Shown here piece by piece: positions 21,836-34,260 of a stretch of 64,000 nt of DNA. The stretch's first letter is position 1. The number at the start of each line of letters is the position of its first letter. The position numbers and the translations under genes are program-made. The DNA comes from Simmondsia chinensis (taxonomy: Eukaryota > Streptophyta > Magnoliopsida > Caryophyllales > Simmondsiaceae). The stretch is from positions 8,655,702 to 8,719,701 of the forward strand of contig JAGTTD010000019.1 in the NCBI GenBank assembly GCA_018398585.1, in the 5' to 3' direction. Below the pieces are notes generated by a model. It had not been told where the DNA came from and made no database searches. It worked only from the letters and a program-made list of their open reading frames with translations.

Positions 21836-24800
21836 TTTGTGATAAACTTACTGGATTTCAGTCGTAATTTTGGGCCAACGTGGAAGGGCTTTGTTGAATG
21901 CTGAAATTTGCTGTTATTGGCTGATACACCAGTGGAAGTTATTAAAGGAAAAGCTAAATATGATCTGCCATGTGCAGTCATGTTAAATCAATTCTGGTAA
22001 GAATAGCATCTCCTTGATTCTGGTAGTTGTCCTATTTGGTTCATTGGCTTTGTCTAATATCCCCAAAGGGTAACAAAAGGGATGTTTAAGATAGTGGTTC
22101 CTCTGGTGTCCACATCACAGAGTTAACTTTTAGAATGTAATAGAGGTAAAAAGCTTTCCACCACATGTTATTTCCAAAAGTTCATCTGATGGGTCCTGAT
22201 CCATTTGCCTTCTGACCTAACATTTTCCACAGGAGCATGCTTGTTGTCCGGGAAAGCTTATACAATTGACATTATCTCTTCAAAAAGGGCAGCTTATTGC
22301 ACAAGTCTCGTAGTCCGAAAAGCGGTAAACATACATACCTTTAACCTGCATTTATGAAAAGATTAATATCTTTTAAATAAAATTTCTTTTCTTCTTATTT
22401 GTTAATTCTTTCACCCAGCAATATCACTGGATGAGATTTTCTTCTGAACAGCTAGAAAAATGAGGCAAAAGAAAAGATTTAGGATAACATAACAAAGAAA
22501 TTTGCTTTCATTACAGCTTGTTGTGTATTGAGTAGCATGCACATTATACATGGACATACAGAGTTCTTTGTACATCCATAGCATCCTAAGTAGTGTTTCA
22601 TGCTTGTATATGCGCATCTGTTTCTTCATACATGCATGTATATACGGGATGGTGAATTTTTGCAGCCTTTGCTCTTCCATGAATCCACTTATGGTGTACT
22701 AGCATCTGCTTTGCGTAGGATTAGTTTTGGGCATTGAATGTTGCAGTCATCTTCCTTCTTTTTAAAAATATGACCCTGTCATATCTGTTTGAAACCAGGC
22801 ATGTGCATGTTTGTTGATAGGCTTGTTGATAATCTAGCTTATCCTTGTCAAATCATTTTCTAAAGCCAACTTATGATGGGTTAGTTGATAATCAACTTAT
22901 CTTTTTCTCCCTGAGATCTTTCTCTCTCTCCTTTCTTGGGGATGAGGGGTGGGAAATCATGGCATCACGGAATTGCATTTAATCTTTATGTTTGAAAAAG
23001 TTTTAATGGCTAGTTATACAATCATTAAAAATTTACTATTTCTTCAATAGTTCTAACATGTAAATCTGTTTAGAAATATTTCTTAAACCAATTAATCTTT
23101 GGCCAGTAGTAAAAAAAATTTAAGGTTGAGATTGTCGAACAAGAGGTCCTAGACTCAAATTTCCTCTCTCTGACCCTGCTTATTTACCGAAGGAAGTATG
23201 TTTTAATAAATAGAACATAATAAATACACATTATACACTTCATTGTATCTACAAATCACATAGTGATAAGTTTGGAATATTTCATACACTTAGTGTTACA
23301 CAATGACCTTTATTTGATTTTGTAGGGATAGAAGTGGAATTTCCACCTTTTCCGAACCAATACTATTCTTACAGAAAAGGAGGTGATGTTTGTTCACAGG
23401 AAACCATGACATGATTCCCAAAGTCTTATCTAGCATGATGCTGATGATATTTTTCTTATATGCTTTGTAGGTTATTCTGTCTTCAATCACAAAAATCCCT
23501 GCGCATAATGAGGGACAAACAGCACTATCATCTTCACCAATTCAATAATGTTGCGGGATGAACAATAATGGCTCCAATCAATAGTAAGTTTACTCTTTTC
23601 ATTACTTTATCTGTAGAACCAAATTATGGATCATGGTTACTGTTCTAGCCATGATCTTTTTATGAAACGTAAGTTGAAGCTGTATAATTTACAAAAATAT
23701 GAAACGAATCTCTGCACAAAAACTAATTTTATTACCTTTTTAGTAGTTTTTAACATGTAAATATATTTATAAGCTCATTTCAAAAATATATATTCGCATA
23801 GTGTGCGATTATTTTAGAGGCTGCTACAAAATTGCATAACCATTATTTGAGCTGCCTTCATAAAAAAGGAACAATTAAGTCCCAACTTGCACCACGTAGG
23901 TGATATTATATGCTTCCTTCCGTACCCCACACTTGTGTTAGTTGCCTACTTAGTGCTATCAATCTTCTTCAATTTGTGCTGTAAAGGGGATATCTGGTAC
24001 TCGAAAAAGTATTTTGACTTCTTTTCTTAGGTGAGAACTTTACACGTGAGTCTAGTAGCAAAAAAAAGTCTCGCATCGGAATTATAATGAAGAAGAGATA
24101 ACATACAGTTTTGTGAGTTACTCTACTTAATGCCAATTATTTTCGCAATTGAACCGCTCTAGGCTTAATATGGATCTCATATGTCAACTCTCTGGGCTAA
24201 GTTCAATTCCAATGGAATTTCAAATGGTATTAGGGCAGGTTACATAATCTGAATCTAGTAACAAAAAAAAGTCTCACATTAAGATGGCGACAGAAAAGAG
24301 ATCAATATAAAAGTTCACTGAATTCTGAGGAAAAGGAAGTCTAGATCCATGCATTACTATTCAAAAAAATTGACGAGAGCTTCACAATTTACTGTGTATG
24401 TGTTGAAAAGTATGGAAAAAGTGAAGTATTTTAGGCCAGTAACCCCAATGTGGAGCCCTTTAAGGCTTGGACATTTTTCTTACTAGATATATCACTACTT
24501 GTCTTCGTTCTTATTTAGACAAAATCTTTTTTATAGACAGCAGCTATGTTGATATTAGTGGAGAAAAATCTACTATAGAGGTGAAAAATTTGTCATCCTG
24601 ATAGATTATCCATATTCTTTGGTCTCTTCGGTGTAGCATAAGTCTCCATCTTTGAGTTGAGGCATTATTATTATTCTTCTTGTTGCTCACTCATCCATCG
24701 ATTTGATTCTGTACTTCATGTCTCTTTTCCCCTTTTCTTTTCCATAACAAAGCAGGTAAAAGTTACTTCATGCACATAATTTTAGTTGTCACTGCTAAAA

Positions 24801-24839
24801 ATAAAAGTACTTGCAATATTACATATCATTTTGGATTAT
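21836..24839. other. AT-rich intergenic DNA, no gene recognised
   Basis: No frame resembles a protein. Around 24010-24300 two related stretches (AAAAAAAGTCTCGCATC and AAAAAAAGTCTCACATTA) resemble the repeats near 31320-31870. Confidence 0.5.
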
Positions 24840-25265
24840 TTATGCCAAAAGTCACTATACTTTGCTCATTATGTCAATTTAGTCTTTGTATTAATTTAGT
24901 TATTGCCTCGTGTCGATTTGGTTCTTGAGAAAAAATTAGCAATGAAATGTTTAATGGTTTGATCACTGGTTAGTTTAAACTGGGTTAACATATGGGATTG
25001 TATTAGGTTATGTGGATATTGTGCCATTAAAAATTATTGCTATTAACTCAACTTTACTTTGACCATTGGATTAAATTGATACAAATTTTTTTTTTTTTTT
25101 GAACAACACAAATGGCCTCATGGCCAAAGAAATTGACACAATTTAGATTGCAAAGAGATTAAATTAACACAATTAAAAGTATAAAAATCAAATTAAAATT
25201 AAATTAACACAATTAAAAGTATAAAAATTAAATTAACATAATGGCTAAAATACAAGGACTTTTAG
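24840..25265. repeat. Dispersed 'CAATTTAGTC' repeat, copy 2
   Basis: Opens with ATGTCAATTTAGTC, then AATGTTTAATGGTTTG and GGGATTGTATTAGGTTATG words shared with 5020-5350. A tiny L1 tail insertion lies inside. Confidence 0.55.
25089..25130 (-). mobile_element. Ultra-short L1 3'-tail insertion
   Basis: On the minus strand: about 30 nt (TTGGCCATGAGGCCATTTG, GTTGTTC) then a poly-A of about 12. Flanks AATTGATACAAATTT (25074-25088) and AATTGACACAATTT (25131-25144) form a near-perfect target duplication. Confidence 0.65.
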
Positions 25266-25544
25266 TGTAAATAATCCTATTATGTTTTTAGGATCCAAGT
25301 CCCACAGTTATGCTAACTCCTTTTAGTCCACTATTATTTAATGTCTTGTTTACCAAATGGATTGCTTGGATTACACGATCTTGAAAGGAATCGATTGTGT
25401 CCATAGAAATACTTTTCTCAAATTGAATTTCATTTTTTCAATTTTCAACCTTTTTAATTTTACTGTCTCATAGTAAATATAACATTTGATTTTTTTTTTT
25501 TTCTCTCTCTCTTTTGTGATTTATGTTATAGGTACTTGTATTTC

Positions 25545-25810
25545 ACCATTGTATCAATTTAATACTTATACTTTTAGTTGTGTCTATTTAGTCCTAGATT
25601 AAAATTGGCGCTAAGTTGGCTGCATAATTTTTAATGGTCAGGTTAAAGGTGGATTTATCTTGGGTCAACGGGTAGATTATAAATTGGTTAATTGTATTTG
25701 ACGTCACCAGATTGTTAAAAAAGAGGTCATTAATTGATGCAGTTTTATCACAGGACTAAATTGTATGATGTAAATTGTACAAATAAAAGTTAAGTGTCTT
25801 AATTGATAAA
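25545..25810. repeat. Dispersed 'CAATTTAGTC' repeat, copy 3
   Basis: TATCAATTTAATAC, TGTCTATTTAGTCC, GGCGCTAAGTTGGC, then TTTTTAATGGTCAGG match copy 1 (5020-5350) in order. Confidence 0.55.
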
Positions 25811-26304
25811 ATGGATAAAGTATGCGTGAACGAACAACCCTTTTCCAAAGTCAAAGTGAATGTGATTCTTGCATAGTTGAAGATCTTTGAAATATGTATT
25901 CAGAAATACAACAGCATTTACCGTCGCTCGTTTTAGATGGTTTTAACCAAGAGATAAAGAAAAGCAATGATATAAATAATATTTTGATTTGACAAATTAA
26001 ACAGGAAAAATTATCGGCGGAGACAGAGCCCAAGTGGGTTTTTGAGAATTTGTGCGCATCAACCTAAAGGAAGATACAAGAGTTGATATTCTCACAACAT
26101 ATACAATGGATATTTAATTTTATTATAAAAAACATGCTATAATGGGATTTAAATGGACCCATTTAGTCTATTAGTTACTAATGTTAATAAATTTAAATTA
26201 TAAAAAAATATTTTTAATTTTTTTTTTAAATTGATCCTTTATCTTTTTTTTTTTATATTTAAAATAGTCATTTATGTTTGGTTTTGTCACTAAATTACCT
26301 AAGA

Positions 26305-26416
26305 GGGTATCAACACGTAAGCACCGAATCCCATTAAAACTTCTAAGTTAAGCGTGCATGGACGAGAGTAATACTAAGATGGGTGACCTTTTAGGAAGTC
26401 CTCGTGTTGCACCCCT
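26305..26416 (+). pseudogene. 5S rRNA-like sequence, joined to a SINE-like body
   Basis: It follows plant 5S rRNA almost end to end: GCACCGAATCCCATTAAAAC, AGTTAAGCGTGC, ACGAGAGTAATACTAAGATG, GGGTGACC, AAGTCCTCGTGTTGCACCCC. The Pol III internal promoter words (A box AGTTAAGCGTG and C box GATGGGTGACC) are kept. Most differences from 5S as I know it are C-to-T or G-to-A changes, typical of methylation decay. The 5' first ~10 bases are diverged. It could be a 5S-derived SINE head, a Cassandra-type LTR fragment (those LTRs carry 5S), or a 5S pseudogene. Confidence 0.8.
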
Positions 26417-26546
26417 CAGGTTGAGAGTTCTCAAAAACAGCCTCCCTTCAGAGTATCCTGAAAGGGAAAGGCTGCCTACATCCATCCTCCAAACCCTGAT
26501 TAGGCGTGAGCCTTTGGGACATTGAGAATGTTTTTTTTTTTTTTTT
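26417..26546 (+). mobile_element. SINE-like body with poly-T tail, fused to 5S-like head
   Basis: Directly after the 5S 3' end: AGGTTGAGAGTTCTCAAAAA, CAGCCTCCCTTC, GAAAGGGAAAGGCTGCCTAC, then T16 at 26531-26546. The body is the same family as 18772-18923, but the tail is poly-T instead of GTT repeats. Confidence 0.7.
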
Positions 26547-26839
26547 ATGTCACTAAATTAGTCACATGTAGTGACAGACACTTGATAAAAATTTAAAAAT
26601 AAAGGACTAATATTTTTTTAAAAAAAATAAAGCATGAGGGTTAAAAATAAATTATATAATTTTATTAGAATTTTAATTCCACCAAACTTAAAATTAAAAT
26701 TATAATTTTACAGTCTAATTTAATTCCATGTCACACACCGTTGTAAACATGAGGGAGAATGGAGTAAATGACTTGCTTTGGATGATAATCTAGAAGTGGG
26801 TCCAACAGAAAAAGTGAATGTATGTTGTGATGATTCGTG

Positions 26840-27802
26840 TTGTGTTGACGTCCAGAATTAGAATTGGATGGTACAATTATAATTCTTGTTTTAAATATTA
26901 TGAAATAAAAATTAAAGTCAAATTAAAATTTTATTATTTGAATAGTCATAGGAATTAGAGATTTGAATTTTAATTTTATACTAATTCAACCCAATTTTAG
27001 TTGGGTCAATCAGCTAGGATCATTCTATGTTTTAGGTTAGTTACAGTCGAATCATTTTGGATTTAAACCGTCTAAAATTTCGGGTCAACTCATGTTGAGT
27101 ACTAGTCAAGTAGGATCATTTCGTGCTTGACTCATCTTGAATTTGCAGCTGATTGGATTCCCTCATTTCATAATTCGGGTTAGCACTGGTCAAATTTGAG
27201 TTTGGTCGGGTCATTTCAAGCTCGAGTGATGTAGATTTGGGTCAATTAAGTTAGAGAATTTAATTAATTTTCAATCACAAGTAGTCAAGTAGGGTTTATT
27301 TTGGTTTGAATCATCTTGGTTTTCTAGTCAATCAGGGTGTCATTTAGGGTGTAATTTTAGCTCGATTGGCTAATATTCAAGTCTGGTTCAAGTTGGGTAG
27401 TATCATTTTGGTTTTGAGTCATATGGAGTTCCAGGTCAATTTGGTTGGATCACTTCATACTTTAAGTCGAAAATTGGGTTGGATTTAAGTCGGGTTAGAT
27501 CATTTTAGGTTTGAATCAACGGTCCAATTTTTGTTGGGCGGCGTATTTTAGCTTTAAGTTATCTTGAGTTTTGGGTCAATCGAGTTGGGTTATTTTGGGT
27601 TTCGAGTCAGTAGAGTCAATATAGAATTCTAATTCATTTCCCTCGTCCAAATAATTAGAATGTATGGTTTTTTAGTTAAAACTCAATTCCATAGATTTGT
27701 GCAAAAGAATTGTAGTTTCAATTTTAATGGATAAACCAAACACCAAAATTGGAATCTTGGATCTCAATTTCAGGTTTCAATCACTTGCATCAAACACGAC
27801 AT
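26840..27802. repeat. Harbinger-like MITE relative of 17374-18369
   Basis: Interior of GGGTCAA / TTTGGGTT / GAGTC words is like the reverse strand of 17600-18240, and the right end GCATCAAACACGAC matches that element's left end in reverse. The left end was not found. Confidence 0.4.
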
Positions 27803-28714
27803 TATGGAATTTTAGAATAACATTCATGGTAGATGTTAAACTTTTTTTTTTTTTTTTTTTTTTTAAATGAGACCTAAAAGAGTACTAGTACTTTCAAGTA
27901 ATCAAAAGTATATTTTAACAAGTGCAAAGTAAAGAGTTACTGCAGATGCTCTCACTTGCTTGGACAAGCCTTTGATCATAAATTCACTTTAAAAGTTATG
28001 AGCAGCTGGTTCTAAGAGTTTTAAGAGTATAGATGGATATTTAAAATAGGAATTTTATATATGTATATTAATATTTTTCTAATAATATAAATAGTAATTA
28101 AATAAATTGTTAAATATTTATTTTATGAAATTTGTTATTGTTATTATCAACTAATACTTTAAAAATAATGGCAAATATATCAATGTCAAAAGTTTAATCA
28201 AATTCAGACTTACATTTTCTGAATCATTGAAGAAAAACTAGATTAATAGGGAGAGACAAGATCAATAGTAAATGAATTATAACACTTAAGAACTGAATTT
28301 GATGGATAGGCCAGCTAATTTAGCAAATTACAATAAAAATTTACTAATGGTGTAAGTTACTTATATATTGCTGAAATTATGTATCATCTTAGCATTTCTT
28401 GGCAAAAAAATACTAGATTCTAATGGAAGAAAAATTTACATATTATCATATTCATGTTCTACTAGCATTTTTCAATAGAAAATCTATCGAATTTCCACAG
28501 AATGATACATAAGTGACAGTTTTTAAATCTTAAGGTGCCTCACTGGATATAATGAAACGTTAGATATTTAGGAGATAAATATTAAAATTTAAGAGTATTT
28601 AAAAATGACAATTTTTCTAATATGAAATACCAAGGCATGCAAACTATAGATCTGTCCGCCAGGATAGGATTTACCTTGTAAAATATTTAAAAGCATCAAA
28701 ATTGAAAAATCTAG
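27803..28714. other. AT-rich, no gene recognised
   Basis: Holds a T tract near 27842-27864. Nothing else. Confidence 0.5.
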
Positions 28715-28945
28715 TGTCTGTTTGATTTGGTATTTTGTTTTTCTTTTTAATTTTTGAGAAATTAAAAATTAGGTCTTAAAAATTTGGTATTGACTTTTTG
28801 TTTCCAATTTATTTCAAAGTTTGCATAAAAAGTGAAAATAAAAAAAATCAATTTAGAACTTAGATTTTAGTTTCTTAAAAATTAAAAACCAAATAAAAGC
28901 TAAAATGAATAGAAAACCAAAATAGAAATTATCAAAGCTAAGGTG
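28715..28945. repeat. MITE-like imperfect inverted repeat
   Basis: Left arm TTGATTTGGTATTTTG, TTTTTAATTTTTGAGAAA; right arm reversed reads TTTATTTGGTTTTTAA, TTTTTAAGAAACTAAAA. No target duplication assigned. Confidence 0.4.
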
Positions 28946-30070
28946 ATGAGTTGACACTGTTGTATGACTATTTTTTTAGCCCATTCGTCATGAAATTTGC
29001 TTTTCTCCGAGGGCTTGCATTGAGAGGATGTCAGTATTCATGAGTGAGTGAATCGTATCGGTAAGGAAGCTTAAGTGGTTGCTCTATTGACCCCTAAAAC
29101 TCTAGTTAGGAATCTGATTCTGTTTGGATTTTACCTTTAACATCTTTTATAGTTAAAATCAAAGTTCAACATTAATACACAGTGGGTTCGTAAAATATCT
29201 CAAATTTGTCTTTTGAATAAGAAACCAAAAATAAATGGACTTAAAGGTAGGGGAAAGGGGTGAGGAAGTAACTTCGCAGTGGCTACAAACTCTAAGCAAT
29301 CGGAGAATGATATCTCGAAACACGTGTTTGAATTTTGCATCCCTCGATTTCATACTATTTAATCCACTTTTTTTGACGTGACCACCATTCCCATAGTGAA
29401 AAAGTTTGACTCTTAATTCTGCTTCATTAGATTCATGGTACCAACAAATGATTTTTTTTTTCTTTTACGTATGGTAAGAAGTCTACATGAATCGTGTAAG
29501 AGAAAAACCCTTACTGAATCCCACAAATCTCCACACCCCTTGTGAAGATGGGATTCTCTGTAAGAGTGAAGATATCAAAATATAAGTTGAGTGGATTATT
29601 TTACCTAATGTCAATTAATTTTAGGATGAAACCTTACTTGAACTTTTATGTGAATTTTATGTGTGTCAACTATGAGGGTCAGGACTAAAAGCGTAGTAAA
29701 GTTTAACAAAACTAGTAACTATGAACTTGGTATCCTGATCTCTGTGATCTCTTGTTTAGCCTGGGGTTTGAATTTTTTGATAAATTTGCAATAAAATGTC
29801 TCTTTCATTATTTTTCTGTCCTGTGTAGCTGGTATTAGTCTTCTTGTTTCCTTTTCTTTTACTGATATCTGGCCAGTGCTGTGTGGGAGACTTGATGAGA
29901 ACACTTGATAGCAATATCTTTTGGGACGCTTGCTGTCAATTTTGCCCATTTGCATAATCGAAGGGGTCGGCAAATCCACAAATCAACTTCGGTAAATGCT
30001 TTTACCCTTCTCTATTTGATGCTTACTGTCACTACTACTAGATTTGCATTTCTTTTTTTCATAATTATTT
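28946..30070. other. AT-rich, no gene recognised
   Basis: A frame of 86 codons on the minus strand (29719-29979) has no recognisable family and AT-rich composition. The 29490-29700 part resembles the repeats at 31320-31870. Confidence 0.4.
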
Positions 30071-31175
30071 GAGTTTTTTTTTACCGCACTGGCACATTTT
30101 TTAAAAAAATTTACCAAATTAGTAACCTTCTAAAAATATTTACCAAAATGGCACCATTTACTATAGCTTGTTCAACGTACGCCGTTTCAAACGGCGTATG
30201 CCCGTCGTTGATCAACGTACGCCCCGTTTGAAACGGCATACGACCATATGAACAGTAAAATATATATATTTTTTTTACGGAAGCACAGTTAATTTATATT
30301 TTAAAAATTATTGCATTAAAACTATTTTACATAAATAATTTAAAATTTTAATAATTTTTAAATTTTTTTAAGAAAGTATATTAACGTTATCATAACATTA
30401 TATGTGTCATCTTTTTTATTGTGATGTTATCTATCACATATTCTTTTTGGTTGTCATTTTATTTTTCAAGTAATTATCCTGTTCAGTTATAAATAGTTGA
30501 TACCTTTTCTGGTCCTTTTTTAAATAATATTTTTCTTTTTGGTCGTTTTTGCAAAATATGTAGCCTTTACTGTGTATAATATCATTTTTAAAAATTTTCA
30601 CCATTTATGTTTTTATCTAAAAAGTAATGCATAATTTTCATGTATATAATATTGGTTCAACAAAAATTAACGAGTACCTGAATGATGAAATGACTTGTAT
30701 ATATTATCATTATTATTGACTATATTAAATATAGTAAATAGAAAGCAACATACATTCCCATTGCTCTAAAGGCTCCCGTCTATGCAGGGTCTGAGGAGGT
30801 GGATGTATGCAACCTTCACCCACCTATGCAGAGTCTGGGGGTATTCGAAAACAGCCTCTATTCAGGGTAGCACCCTGAAGTGAGAAGGCTGAGACAACCT
30901 CTATTGAAATTTTAAATTATTAATGTAAAATAGTTTTAATACAATAATTTTTAAAATACAAATTACCTGTACTTTCATAAAAAAAAAAAAAATTTTCTGT
31001 TCATATGGTCGTACATTGTTACAAACGGTGTACGACAGGCTCGCTTGGGCGTACGCCGTTTCAAATGGCATATGTTGAATAAGTTACAGCAAATTATGTT
31101 ATTTTGGTAAATATTTTTAAAAGGGTGTTAATTTGATAATTTTTAAAAAAAATATGCCAGTTGAGTAAAAAACTC
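30071..31175. mobile_element. Mutator-like MITE/foldback, 1105 bp, ~290-bp TIRs
   Basis: The left arm (30071-30360) and right arm (30905-31175) are inverted copies: GAGTTTTTT ends, TTTTAAAAATATTTACCAAA and CGACCATATGAACAG shared. Nine-base flanks TAATTATTT and TATTTATTT match at 8 of 9 positions, the Mutator size. Both arms carry ACGTACGCCGTTTCAAACGG-like palindromes. No transposase. Confidence 0.75.
30765..30900. repeat. Two SINE-like fragments, head to head, inside the foldback loop
   Basis: Minus-oriented piece (AGGCTCCCGTCTATGCAGGG, GGATGTATGCAACC) followed by a plus-oriented piece (CGAAAACAGCCTCTATTCAG). Both belong to the RTE 3'-end/SINE-like family. Confidence 0.55.
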
Positions 31176-31317
31176 TATTTATTTATGACAACATGATTGT
31201 GCATACCAGAATCTCATAAACCCCTGTTTAGTAATAGGGGTAAAGCCCTTACCCTTTTTTTTGACAATTTGTTTTTAAAGTTATAATAAAATTGTTAAGA
31301 GTAACTACTTTATAAAT

Positions 31318-31872
31318 GAGTTAAAATGTCAAATTCTTATATTAGAGTTGTAATAGTGAAAAGATTAATTTATAAGTGTAGCATGTTACTTTACCTATTG
31401 CCAATTGGTTTTAGGATAGAACCCCACTTGGGCTTATATGTGGATCTCATGTGTGTTCCAACTTCGTGGATCAGGCCTAAAATGCCTGGTAAAATTTAAC
31501 ATGGTATCCGAGCGGGTTGAGATCCCGATCTCTTGTTTTTTGCAATGTGTCCATGTAAAGAGGGGTGCATTTGAATTTGTTGCACCATGGGCCCCTCCCA
31601 TTAGCAATTGGATGTAATCCCCAATTGGACCGGAGAAGGCCAGGGGGTGCGTTTGAAGTAGACTCATATGTGAGGGGGGGGGGGGGGGGGGGGGGTGGTG
31701 TTAAGAGTAAGAACTCCACATGTGAGTAAAAATGTCAAATCCCTCGTTCGAGTTATAAGAGTGAAGAGATCAATTTATAAGTATAGTGGATTACTCGAAC
31801 TATTGTCAATTGGTTTTAGGATGGAACCTCCACTTGGGCTTATATATGGATCTCATGTGTGTTCCAACTTCA
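31318..31872. repeat. Pair of ~150-bp direct repeats
   Basis: 31318-31466 and 31719-31872 match in order: AAATGTCAAAT, TTGGTTTTAGGAT, CACTTGGGCTTATAT, GGATCTCATGTGTGTTCCAA. The 250 bp between hold CCAATTGGACCGGAGAAGGC and a G22 tract. Diverged relatives at 24010-24300 and 29490-29700. Confidence 0.6.
31674..31695. repeat. G22 homopolymer
   Basis: Read directly, between TGTGA and TGGTG. Confidence 0.9.
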
Positions 31873-31880
31873 TGGTGGTA

Positions 31881-32168
31881 TATTAGAGTATAAAATCATT
31901 ACTGAGCCTTTACCCAGCAGCTTAAACTTTTGAAACAGTTGGTTCCTTGACATGGTATCAGAGCTTTGCTGATTAAGAGGTTACGAGTTCGAATCCCAAC
32001 AGCCCCCACTTTCGATATGAATACAATTTAAGCACAAGGTATGAGGTGAGTCTGTGCACTATCCAGGTGCTTAATTGACATTCACGTGAGGGGACATGTT
32101 AGAGTATAAAACCATTCCTAAGCCTTCACCCATCAGCTTAAGCTTTTGGTACAGTTGGTTCCTTGACA
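31881..32168 (+). mobile_element. TRIM/SMART-type mini LTR element, copy 1
   Basis: Two 72-bp repeats: 31881-31952 (TATTAGAGTATAAAATC to CCTTGACA) and 32097-32168 (TGTTAGAGTATAAAACC to CCTTGACA). The first is followed at once by primer site TGGTATCAGAGC (31953-31964). The second is preceded by purine tract GTGAGGGGACA. The 144-bp interior has no coding capacity. Total 288 bp. This is the whole plan of an LTR retrotransposon with no genes. Flanking five bases do not match well. Confidence 0.85.
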
Positions 32169-33634
32169 TTGAATAGTTTTACTTTCATTTTAACTATAAC
32201 TACCTTTATCTAATTGTCAAATAAAAGTAATCTATTTTAGCTCTTTTTAGCCTTATCCTTTCTTATTTCAACTTAACTATAAGCATAAGGGAACTCTTTC
32301 CCCCATAGGCGGCTTTTATAGATAAAAACCCCTCCTTCTCGCATAGGTGGTGGGACAATATCTTTGGAGCTCACGTTGGTGAGCATGTGTCAGATCCATG
32401 GTTCAACACTTGTAGTTGTTTGTGGGAATGTAGGCCATATCATTGTTGTCAAGTAAAATATCCCAAGAGCTGTGTTCGATTTAGGTATTAAAATAAAATC
32501 TATACTAAAACAACAAGAGAAAGAGGGAGAGAGAGAAACAATGGTGCAAAGATTTACATTAAAAACTTTTAAATGAAGGAAAAACTAATAGCAAAAAATA
32601 GAAAGCTTCACTATGTTCTAGAAATGGAGGATACGTGCTTTATACAAGAGGCTGAAATCCTAAAATGAACATTTATAGAGGTACAAAAGCAAAACCCTAG
32701 CAACAAAAAGGGTATACTGGGGGCTAAATCCCAAAATAATGGTCCATAGAACCTAGTTCTTCACCCCATCATAGACCTCCGCTTCGAAATCCAGACTACA
32801 AGTCGAGACACAATGCAACCCTCATGGTTTTTGAGTCCACTGACCGAGGACTATGTCGATAACTGAATCCGCATCGCCAAGGAGAGAAAGGATTACGTTG
32901 CTCATAGGCACTTGAAATTGTTTCTTCTTAAGTTGGTACTCTTTAAGAAAAAAAAAACCCTTCTCACATGGCTACATATGCTGCGGGGTATTACCTTGCC
33001 TCGTTCGAATAGGCAATGTGCTTGAACCATAGTTCAACGTAAAAAAATTAGGTGCTTTAAGAACGGACAGTAAAAATCTAAATCAACTAATAAATATGTT
33101 ATTTGGAGGACCTGCTTATTGAAAATTACACAATGAAAAGGAACTTGAAAACAGGAAAAATTTTAGCTAGATTAAGGAAAACAACAGGAAATTTGTGTTC
33201 GATAAATATGGTGTTCACTTTCCATTTTGGTTGACAAGGACCACAAATATTTATAATTCCCAAAATATTTTTAGTGGATTGATAAAAATAGAAGGATAAA
33301 AATTGAATACGATTCTTTTCATCCTAAATTAAATGCTATTATTCCTTTGTAAAGATAAACATAGTTATTATGACTGTTTAAAGGCACAACAGCTAAAATA
33401 TAACTACAAATTGTAAAAAGTATTGCATTGATTTAAATTTTGAAAGCTGAATTTTATAAAAAATTTGTAATAGATTTTATTTTTTGAACATTACTATAAA
33501 GCTTGAATTAATCAATACATCCGGAATTTTATAGTAGGATTGTATTTTAACTTAAAAGTGATATTTGTTTTAGGATATACTAGTTATGTTTAGTAACTTA
33601 TATATTAGTATTCCAAGGTTGACGTACTAATATT
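32169..33634. other. No gene; possible decayed LTR
   Basis: 32510-32800 has LTR-like words on the minus strand (a GATTTACATTAAAAACTT stretch and a GAGAAAGAGGGAGAG leader) but no partner. The remainder is AT-rich. Confidence 0.35.
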
Positions 33635-33915
33635 TGGTCCACAAACTTTGCAAAATAATTATTTTAGTCCAAAGTTATATATGTATTTAATAAAAAAGTC
33701 CAAACGACGGGTGAAAGAGTGTAAAGCCAACTGTTATATGTTGGCTAACCCACCATACCGTCGCTATTCCCTTCATCCTGCACAAGAACCTTAATTTTGT
33801 GACACTACTAATGAAGCCTATTCTACACTCTTACACACCGCCATTTGAATTATTTTATTGGATATATATAACTTTTAGGCTAAAATATTATTTCACGAAG
33901 TTTGTTAACAAAAAA
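33635..33915. mobile_element. MITE with ~100-bp inverted repeats
   Basis: Left arm: CACAAACTTTGC, ATTTTAGTCCAAAGTTATAT, CCAAACGACGGGTG, AGAGTGTA. The right arm reversed: AACAAACTTCGTG, ATTTTAGCCTAAAAGTTATA, TCAAATGGCGGTG, AGAGTGTA. Target duplication not assigned. Confidence 0.6.
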
Positions 33916-34024
33916 ATTAATACAACAAATCTTAAGTAATAATGATATAGTTATCCCCGGGTCCAATCCCGAGACTCACTTACGACGCCGACCTGAGGAC
34001 GCCACATCATCAAGTTTGGAGTCT

Positions 34025-34260
34025 TCCTTTTAGTTTATATAAATAAGGGGATTTAGAGATTAAGGGTTATGTTGAGTTGTGTTGTGACCTTCTCTCTCCG
34101 CCTAATACTTCTATCTTCTTCCTCCCCCTTTCCCTCTCAATACATACTATATACTTTACTTATACTTGTAGATATTCCTAATTATAGGGCTTATACTATA
34201 GATATATACAATATACTTCAACGAGGCAATCGTTACTGCCCCGTAGGCTGAATTCTTGGT
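34025..34260 (+). promoter_or_regulatory. Promoter-like TATA and pyrimidine leader
   Basis: TTATATAAATAAGGGG at 34035-34050 followed by CT-rich sequence (34085-34140). Typical of a plant core promoter or of an LTR. No coding frame follows. Confidence 0.3.

Noticed and set aside
26305..26416. A functional 5S rRNA gene
   Set aside because: Many substitutions, diverged first bases and no tandem array; it runs into a SINE-like body without a terminator.
29719..29979. 86-codon minus-strand frame as a gene
   Set aside because: No recognisable family, AT-rich composition and no splice or promoter support.
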